Source: Tritrichomonas musculus (Eukaryota > Parabasalia > Tritrichomonadida > Tritrichomonadidae). Taken from it: DNA of 64,000 bases. Below the pieces are notes generated by a model that searched no databases, was not told the DNA's origin, and worked only from the letters and a program-made list of their open reading frames with translations. Shown here in pieces: positions 58,001-64,000 of this stretch (position 1 is its first letter; every line of letters begins with the position of its first letter). Location of the stretch: the NCBI GenBank assembly GCA_039105265.1, contig JAPFFF010000001.1, forward strand, positions 4,402,001-4,466,000, read 5' to 3'. Made by a program: the position numbers and the translations under genes.

Positions 58001-58778
58001 GCTTTATTCTTCTTTCTCGTCTTCGTTCATACTCTTGCCAACAACAGTGTCAACAGCTTTTCAATCTAATCTGATTTCAGGACCAAAAACAGAATCTGCG
58101 GTTTTCGGATTTAAAAATTGCGAAATTTCTTCAACTAACTTCTTTTTAGCTTTGATGATGATCTCGAAAATTGAGAAACTAATTTTAATGCCATTTGAAA
58201 ACGAATTAAATAAGATGAATGAAAAATTCGTAAATCTGGCAGAAGAAACTAAAAAAGGTTTCTTCGTCGACGCTTCAGAATTACCTTCTTTCGATAGTAG
58301 AGTGGTTGCAAAATGCTTTTGGGATTCTTGTAATATTTTATGTAATGTTGACTTGAGCAGTTCTCTACTTTCTCGTACATTGTCATTGTTTTCGTTTTTA
58401 ATACAGATCGATAAAATAACTACATCACAAGGCTCGTCCTCATCTTTTTCTCCTTTGCTTTATTCATCTCCACTCCCAAGTTCTCCTTTTGGTAATGAAT
58501 TAGCTCATAAATTGATAAAATTTGCTATTACTCAAGGACCAGATTGTTTTTGGGTTATTGTTACAGTTATCGTTTTAAATTCGACAATTTTTGGTGATGA
58601 AAGAATTAACAAATATATAGATAGTGAGGCTACACAGGGATGGCAAGGATTTACAGTGGCATTACTAAAGGTTATGCAAGATGATGCTGAATTGGTTGCC
58701 CTTTATGGGTCCCTTGCAACTGGTGATCGTATTCAAAATTTGATTCCTGATCGCAACAATCACCATCGTCGTCATTAG
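55026..58778 (+). CDS. Large protein with ENQENK tandem repeats
   Basis: 1250 residues. The N-terminal part (1 to about 330) is helical and globular (YVQAVNSLLKWALSYPTELA, IVSPFFRSTCAIHKFSRAVF); a second globular part runs from about 730 to the end (VEKFRVLCLNDSIERLNHCS, GFTVALLKVMQDDAELVALY). Between lies a basic/disordered region and, at about 526-698, a low-complexity block of ENQENKENQ repeats passing into a Glu-rich stretch. The N-terminal and C-terminal parts recall a family of trichomonad proteins of unknown function; a RasGAP-like helical fold is possible but not supported by a motif. Base composition shifts within the gene: the segment at about 56290-57720 is markedly richer in G and C and in GC-ending codons than the rest. 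Confidence 0.75.
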   Translation: MTSSKELYEKFLQLKKCVPPDIQSQLAYTDHFGEKISFEIVNVNRSVAYFIASREKLAVKSRVISKQALYESLQWRNRKGYTPKILENYTPLYVQAVNSLLKWALSYPTELANRIVKLPYIPKFMIYITIPAIFSYFSSKEAATFAFQFYKTLSLNVPPESFIYIVSPFFRSTCAIHKFSRAVFDTLFWSAFLSPDDNDDNTRFAQQLIDLVVLKLPTLPDPQLSLLRHLTTIWTNSQIWDLLINDLILPQFWVQFNISAFSYSNKPPFDYNKVHEMIQSRSEYLAFPDLTINEKEKGINSPLDESLFDICESFKKTDEPLSIYVIMTPADIVMLRHLYDIDQLPPSMRNIDPLIVDHFDKAPDDLQSAYNHHIGNIKEKSHHRHFHIGKNNQSEDENDKITNDFESDIDELQIDEWKAILKPFSVKIFPKVTAHMPRIVPKPLIFQQNRTDEKVKKGRLKSRSKNHVFNDPDINSSLQLWSSIKSVAGERTQDPVELIMKETPPKIGLAFIDRKLLSKFRKKKQNKNEENQEKEENNENKVNQKNQENQENKENQENQENKENQENKENQENKENQENKENQENQENKENQENKENQENKENQENKVNKENQENKENQENKENQENKENQENKENQENKENQENKVNKENQENKENQENKENQENKENQENKENQENKVNKENQENNENRVNKENKENEKNEENKGNEEEEEEEDNDNKEKDSGKGREGGENDCRRSSEFNAKDDYDGIEDLGTAELDLAEVEKFRVLCLNDSIERLNHCSSRFENLILHQLNASNLSKWLDTSNECIRCYSFLVARDILEDEALRHFTKSQHIPPLKIPENIQTQNMGSSPPSPTSCSYQTSPRPIVQNIKKSNRIMLGTVTNVPNENSFVKKLNSTIKKQKKKSTNIRNMPFSILSTSISSANPVKKNWSAGTNGISISEGSPIFLLSSKFLLDHFFDILENGLISSSRIIKTLSTPRKQGKKKKKISSLYSSFSSSFILLPTTVSTAFQSNLISGPKTESAVFGFKNCEISSTNFFLALMMISKIEKLILMPFENELNKMNEKFVNLAEETKKGFFVDASELPSFDSRVVAKCFWDSCNILCNVDLSSSLLSRTLSLFSFLIQIDKITTSQGSSSSFSPLLYSSPLPSSPFGNELAHKLIKFAITQGPDCFWVIVTVIVLNSTIFGDERINKYIDSEATQGWQGFTVALLKVMQDDAELVALYGSLATGDRIQNLIPDRNNHHRRH
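56605..57120 (+). repeat. 18-bp coding minisatellite
   Basis: Units of GAAAACCAAGAAAATAAA in phase with the reading frame, with a variant carrying GTAAAC. Longer blocks ending in the GTAAAC variant recur, showing higher-order duplication. Length polymorphism is likely. Confidence 0.95.
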
Positions 58779-59447
58779 TTTTTTTTTTTTAATTTATTGT
58801 TTTATATTTAATAGTAAAAATTCTATTCTATAATAACTAATATTTATTCACTCTTTAAAAATGAGTTTAGTTCAACTTAAAGAGCAATACCGGCTAATAC
58901 ACACATAAAAATAAAGTACTTTTACAATTTTTTTTTATAATTCAAAATAACGATTAAAATAGATATATTTCAATTAATATTTATTTATTTGTTATTTAAT
59001 ATATATAATTTATTATATGACTAACTACTAATAATAAATAATTATATATAAATACATTATTGATATTCTTCTGAGAAATAAATTGATGATTTTTGTTTGT
59101 TTGTTATTTCAAATTTCAATTAATTATCAAATATATTGAAGGATATCACAATTATTTCAGAAGGACGATAAATCGAAAGTATTCAATTTTTCATTAATAT
59201 ATTTTTCTATAATTATTTTTGCCATACTTTTATATATATTAAATATCTCGAAATTTATAAGTTAAAATGATAAAAAAATTTAAATGCATATTATTGAAAT
59301 GCTATTATAAATAAATTAAAAATATTAAATAAAATTCTTGGCTTTTTTTCAGTTTCTCCACATTTCTTCATTTTTAATTCAAAAATATTGAGAAAATTTT
59401 CAGAAATTGAATTTTGAAATTTGAGAACTTGCGAGGTCAATTTTTAT
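58779..59447. other. Intergenic between two rightward genes
   Basis: Very AT-rich. A CACATTTCTTCATTTTTAA phrase at about 59358-59376 slightly resembles the trichomonad initiator, about 75 bp before the next ATG; weak. Confidence 0.4.
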
Positions 59448-60584
59448 ATGAATACAAACTCATCCTTCAATCAAATTCTATCACCAGTCTCTGAACTTCG
59501 TTTTGGATTTCTTGCCTCATCAGTTATTTGTAACCTTGAATCAGATGATTATCAAATTCGTCGTTCTTCAATTAACAATTTAATAACAACAATTCAAACA
59601 ACAGCCTCAAACCAAATTGATGTAGATCGTTTTTTAGATTATATAATTAAGTTTTTAGATGATGAAAATATTATTGTTGCAGAAAAATCATGTACTGTTA
59701 TTGAAACTTTATGTGTCAATTTACACGGAAATATAGCATTATACAAAAATCATTTACTCAAAATTGCGATTTCTCAGTTAGGCTCCAAAAAGAAATTTTT
59801 ATATACATTCGGTCAAAATGTTCTACACATAATGGTTAAATCAATTTCACAACAAAAAATTGTTTCTGAAATTTTTTCAATGACACTTATGTCTCCCCCA
59901 CATACATTAAAAAATCTTTTTAATTTTATTGCTAATGAAGTCAAAAATGATATAATTTCACCATCAATTCTCACAAAATATGCTTTTATTTTTGAAGATT
60001 CCTTAAATTCCGATAATGCAAGTTTAGCTGAATCCGCACAAAATTGCTTACAAATTATTAAAATCAAAGATCCCACCTCATTTTATACAATTTCTCAACG
60101 AATTAAAATTTCATATAATAATAATTCGACGCAAACTCAAAATACTACACCTGCCAGCAATAATAAATATTTTGGAATAAAGACACAGACTTCATTCTCA
60201 AATCATTCTTTTAGCCAAACTCAACCTACCAATAGGCAGTCAATTATTTCCCCAAATAACCGAAATCCCAAATCAAATCGATCCTTTATTTCTCATGCGA
60301 CATTTGCCCTTGCAGAGGATGAAAATATTGAAATTACAACGTCCAAACCAGGATCAGCAGATGATTCAAAAGTTCCAACAGCAAGAGTGAATATTGGGAA
60401 TTCCAGCGATCTTGATATCCCTCAAATATTTGATGATTTTGATGAAGAAAACAATGATGAAGATATAACGACAAATTCAAACGATAGAATTACTGTTTTC
60501 CGCAAAAATTCAATCAATTCTTCTGAGAGTTACAATTCTTTTAGCCCTATAAAAGTAAGATTATTAAGACCAAATTTGACATAA
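59448..60584 (+). CDS. TOG/HEAT-repeat protein
   Basis: 378 residues from the ATG at 59448; a short open extension upstream lacks an ATG. Residues about 10-220 form five or so HEAT-like helix pairs (DDYQIRRSSINNLITTIQT, FLDDENIIVAEKSCTVIETL, HLLKIAISQLGSKKKFLYTF, SLAESAQNCLQIIKIK) with the spacing of a TOG domain. The remainder is Ser/Asn/Gln-rich with an acidic patch (DIPQIFDDFDEENNDEDI). TOG domains bind tubulin (CLASP, XMAP215, TOGARAM families), so a microtubule or axoneme role is the best guess; the tubulin-contacting loop residues cannot be judged by eye. Confidence 0.65.
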   Translation: MNTNSSFNQILSPVSELRFGFLASSVICNLESDDYQIRRSSINNLITTIQTTASNQIDVDRFLDYIIKFLDDENIIVAEKSCTVIETLCVNLHGNIALYKNHLLKIAISQLGSKKKFLYTFGQNVLHIMVKSISQQKIVSEIFSMTLMSPPHTLKNLFNFIANEVKNDIISPSILTKYAFIFEDSLNSDNASLAESAQNCLQIIKIKDPTSFYTISQRIKISYNNNSTQTQNTTPASNNKYFGIKTQTSFSNHSFSQTQPTNRQSIISPNNRNPKSNRSFISHATFALAEDENIEITTSKPGSADDSKVPTARVNIGNSSDLDIPQIFDDFDEENNDEDITTNSNDRITVFRKNSINSSESYNSFSPIKVRLLRPNLT

Positions 60585-61125
60585 ATATAGGATCAAAAAT
60601 TGTCAATGATATTGGAAATATTTTTTAAAAAATATTTCTAATTTTGAAAATTCTAATTACCTAATTTGAAGATAGTTTCAAAAATGCTTCTTTTTTAATA
60701 GTTTACCATATGCATACTTGCCCAATATTTTCTGCCTATATTGAACACATCTCAATCAGTATTTTTTTTTTTTTTTTGTCAAAATTAATAATATGATGTT
60801 ATTTATATGAGTTATTCATTACAACTTAATCAACATTTTTTTTTTATCTTCACTGCGGAAATTATTTTATTAATTAATAAATTCTTCTACTGTATTTTGA
60901 TCTTTTTACCTTTATTCTATTTTCAAAATTTTCCAAACATATAATAATGATTTTTAATTGTTTGTTTCTTATGAGATAAGAATATATAAATCAAGTTTAA
61001 ATTTGACAAAATACTTTCAAATTATTTTCAAAATAAAAATAATGAACTATTGAATTCACAATGATGGAATTATTAAACTTTTGGTAAAAATTAATGCATT
61101 TATTTATTGATATTTTAATATTTCC

Positions 61126-61156
<31 letters not shown>

Positions 61157-61450
61157 AACAAATTCTTTTTTTAATTTTTTATATATTCATTTTTCTTTAT
61201 TAATTAGACATATTTATTTCATAAAAATATTATCTATATTAAATATATTTTTGAAAACACAAAAATCTTAATAAAAATATATTTATTAATGAAGATAATT
61301 ATTTGAGGAAATAATAAACCTATTGATAATTCTAAAGATATTTCAATATCAAAATTCAATGTAAAAACTTTTTTTATATTATATATTCAAGGAAATATTT
61401 TATTATTTATTTCAAAAAGTTACTTAAGATAGATAAGGAAATTTAATTGC
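60585..61450. other. Intergenic stretch
   Basis: AT-rich with a run of about 26 A near 61126-61152 and several T runs. No gene or repeat family seen. Confidence 0.6.
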
Positions 61451-64000
61451 ATGCCTCGAATCCAAATTCCTTGTACATACAGATCTAGGCATTTTAAAAT
61501 AGAGATTAAAGCAAATGAAGCAGTTTCTTCATTACGTTCAAAAATTGCATCAAATTTGAATAATATTGAATCATCGAAAATTCTTTTATATTTATCCAAC
61601 CAAAAACTTACAGATGATCAACAAATTTCAGATCTAAAAATAGACAAAAATTCAATTCAAGTTGTTTTATCTTTGAAACCTTTAAATAAACGAAAAATTC
61701 ATATTACTACCAAGGTAGAAGAAAATAAAATATTATTTCTTAAACGCGAGATGAAAGTTATTATTTCAAATTCAGACAACATCAACGCTGTTCTAGCAGC
61801 ACAAAGCATACTTGATTGCGTTTTTCAATCACCAATTTCTGATATTCTAGCAAAATCAGTTCATTGCCCATACATATGCTCTTATATATTTAATTTATTT
61901 AAATCAGAAATAGCAAAAACCATTGAAAAAAAGGAGATTATAATTGTTTTCAATGAATGTTCTGACTTAAAGCTTGTCGGACATATTTTAAATTATTTAT
62001 CCGAAGTTAATGAAGAATTTATGCTCAATTTTATCCACTCATTGCAGCTCAATGAACGCTTTTTCAAATTACTTGAACACTTAAACTTTGCTAATAAACC
62101 TCAAATTATCAAAAAAATTGTTTCAAAAATTCTAAAATACAAAGGTGATTTAGCAGCAATTGCACCATACTTGATTATTTTCTTCAATAATTTTTCTATA
62201 GGAGATAAAGAATTTTTCCAAAATACTTTTCAGCAGATTAGAGACATAAAAAGATCAAAATATAAAAATTCACCTGAAGTGCGGATGCTTCTTTTAGCTA
62301 TTTCTGCAAAATGCGACAAAATCCAAGATACTCTTAAACGTTACGAAAAACTATTAAATATTAGTATCGAGAAACCTAAACTTACGAAAGCTGTTTTATC
62401 AACTGTTCATTTATTATTTTTACTATCAAAAAAAAAAGATCAAAAATTTATTGATCGTGAAACAATTTATGCTATCCTACATAAAATTCCACATAGCTAT
62501 GAGCAAGAAGATTTTATTCATTATCTTTTGCAAGCATCACTCGACGAAACTCCAGATATATTTAAAGAAGATGAATCAAAATCAACTCAAAATCCTAAAT
62601 TCTCAAAGATACTTGAATTTTCATTTACACATAATTTTCATCTTATCTTGAAGTCACAATTAGTTAAAGAAACTTTCTTAACAAATACTTTCAGTTGGCT
62701 TGCAAATGGAATAAATTACATGCAAGTTTTTAAAATGATATACGATAGTAATCCTGATTTTCCAAGTGCTATAAATGGCCTTTTCTTATTATATAGTGCA
62801 AGTTGCCCTACGATTTCGTCATCAACATTTTCTCCATCACCTAAAACTTATTTGCATCATCATTCTTATTATCCATCTCAACTTGTAGATTCAATCTTTT
62901 ACCTTTTAACAATGTTTGTTGATATATTACCCAAAAATGAAAGTATGATCAGAGTCGATTCGCGTTATATATTTGAATTTTCTTTCCTTTTCTTACTTCG
63001 TCCAGATTTATCATTACAGAAATCAGCCTTAAAAGTCATCAAAAAGGTAGGCAAATTTAAAAACAATGACGATCTACCAGAAAATTTCGTTAGCGATATT
63101 GAAAGAAGATCTAAAAAGAGAAATAGTCTAGGTGTAACAAAAGAAAGAGATAACGGATTATACAAAGTTCTTCTTGACCAATTAAATGACAATTCATTTT
63201 CTGATTTAACCGAATCCAATCGAATCATTCGAGGTGCACTATGCTATTTCATCAAATCTCCATCATTTTTCAGAGACGATGTATTCAATATTGCATTAGT
63301 TACAAGTGGTCATAGTCTTGCTCAAAAATTAAAATATCTTCAAGATCTACAAAAACAACAACTTAAACAACTTCAAGACCATCTCCGACTTCAAAAAATG
63401 CCAAGGGAATCTTCATCACAAGATTCAGAAGAAGATCAAAATTCAAATAAGCCAGCTTCATCAAAACCACCACAAAAGCCTCCATCAAAGCTAACGCCCA
63501 ATCAACAGCAAAATCAGTCACAAAATCAACAACAGAACTCTAAAAAATCAAAAACTCAAATTAAAATCAAGCCATCACAAGTTAAACCACAACCTAATTC
63601 AAATCCAGTAACACCAGCTGCTCCATTACCAACATCTTCTTTTGAATCTAATTCTATATTAACCTCACAATGCTCATCATCAACATCAATTATTGACGAA
63701 TTAAGTTATTCATACATTTTCTTGAAAATTTTGTCAGATCAAATTCAAAAGAATTTTGATGTTTATGTTCCTTTCATCAAAAATCGTCTTGAATTTACTT
63801 CAATTGCGTTTTCGTTCTTGTCATTTGGAGGAAATAAATCTCACCTTAGAGAATCTTTCCTGTCTTTTGTATCTGATAACATTAATATTACAAATGATGA
63901 AAAACTTGAAATACTTTTCCGATTTATACAAAATGAGAGAAAACTAGAACATAAACAAAAAAGACAAAGCGATTCATCAATTCTAAAAATGCAAGAGCCT
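61451..64000 (+). CDS. Very large ubiquitin-like-domain protein, 5' part
   Basis: Frame open from ATG at 61451 to the window edge, 850 residues, with no stop. The N terminus (about 1-75; MPRIQIPCTYRSRHFKIEIK, then LYLSNQKLTDDQQISDLKI) is a ubiquitin-like domain. It is followed by helical-repeat sequence to about 640 and a Gln/Pro/Ser/Lys-rich linker (about 650-735), after which helical sequence resumes. This is the start expected of the giant C19-family deubiquitinases (USP9X/USP24/USP34-like), in which the catalytic Cys and His boxes come far downstream. The catalytic part is not in the window, so the enzyme assignment is inference. The start follows an AT-rich leader directly. Confidence 0.7.
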   Translation, partial: MPRIQIPCTYRSRHFKIEIKANEAVSSLRSKIASNLNNIESSKILLYLSNQKLTDDQQISDLKIDKNSIQVVLSLKPLNKRKIHITTKVEENKILFLKREMKVIISNSDNINAVLAAQSILDCVFQSPISDILAKSVHCPYICSYIFNLFKSEIAKTIEKKEIIIVFNECSDLKLVGHILNYLSEVNEEFMLNFIHSLQLNERFFKLLEHLNFANKPQIIKKIVSKILKYKGDLAAIAPYLIIFFNNFSIGDKEFFQNTFQQIRDIKRSKYKNSPEVRMLLLAISAKCDKIQDTLKRYEKLLNISIEKPKLTKAVLSTVHLLFLLSKKKDQKFIDRETIYAILHKIPHSYEQEDFIHYLLQASLDETPDIFKEDESKSTQNPKFSKILEFSFTHNFHLILKSQLVKETFLTNTFSWLANGINYMQVFKMIYDSNPDFPSAINGLFLLYSASCPTISSSTFSPSPKTYLHHHSYYPSQLVDSIFYLLTMFVDILPKNESMIRVDSRYIFEFSFLFLLRPDLSLQKSALKVIKKVGKFKNNDDLPENFVSDIERRSKKRNSLGVTKERDNGLYKVLLDQLNDNSFSDLTESNRIIRGALCYFIKSPSFFRDDVFNIALVTSGHSLAQKLKYLQDLQKQQLKQLQDHLRLQKMPRESSSQDSEEDQNSNKPASSKPPQKPPSKLTPNQQQNQSQNQQQNSKKSKTQIKIKPSQVKPQPNSNPVTPAAPLPTSSFESNSILTSQCSSSTSIIDELSYSYIFLKILSDQIQKNFDVYVPFIKNRLEFTSIAFSFLSFGGNKSHLRESFLSFVSDNINITNDEKLEILFRFIQNERKLEHKQKRQSDSSILKMQEP

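Overview
The window looks like nuclear DNA of a parabasalid flagellate, most likely a trichomonad close to Tritrichomonas. It is very AT-rich and no intron is needed in any host gene. Intergenic tracts are long and rich in poly-A/T, host proteins are Asn/Gln/Ser/Glu-rich, and the gene set fits a flagellated amoeboflagellate: a BBSome subunit, an unusual Rab, a Myb factor, CARMIL-like and TOG-like proteins, and a giant ubiquitin-like-domain protein. A complete-looking Maverick/Polinton of trichomonad type adds weight. The species assignment is inference.

Layout. 1-7.7 kb is host: a partial EF-hand-like gene, BBS7, a degenerate tRNA-His-like gene, a helical-repeat protein, a Rab GTPase and a bacterial-type tautomerase. 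7.7-20.6 kb is gene-poor and full of mobile DNA: a TA-flanked 1.5 kb inverted-repeat element, a decayed host gene, and a compact unidentified virus-like remnant (about 12.8-17.65 kb) that carries two nested mariner-type non-autonomous insertions. 20.6-35.1 kb is host again: a two-repeat Myb protein, a striking 61-bp-period array of palindromes, a fold-back element with a GC-rich core, four large structural or regulatory proteins, and an ankyrin-family remnant.

35,235-53,848 is one Polinton/Maverick of 18.6 kb. It has 213-bp terminal inverted repeats (about 97% identical), a short target duplication, DNA polymerase B, integrase, packaging ATPase, major capsid protein, a fibre-like protein, two small amphipathic minor-capsid-like proteins and several unassigned proteins. 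It looks whole and young, and sits exactly between the 3' ends of two intact convergent host genes. 54.0-64 kb is host: cyclophilin, a large protein with a hypervariable-looking ENQENK repeat, a TOG/HEAT protein, and the start of a very large ubiquitin-like-domain protein running off the end.

Host genes are separate transcription units; nothing suggests host operons. Polinton genes are packed, and convergent pairs share overlapping stop regions. The best candidates for something undescribed are the compact element at 12.8-17.65 kb, the palindrome array at 22.1-22.7 kb, and the mirrored promoter-like blocks and subterminal arrays of the Polinton.
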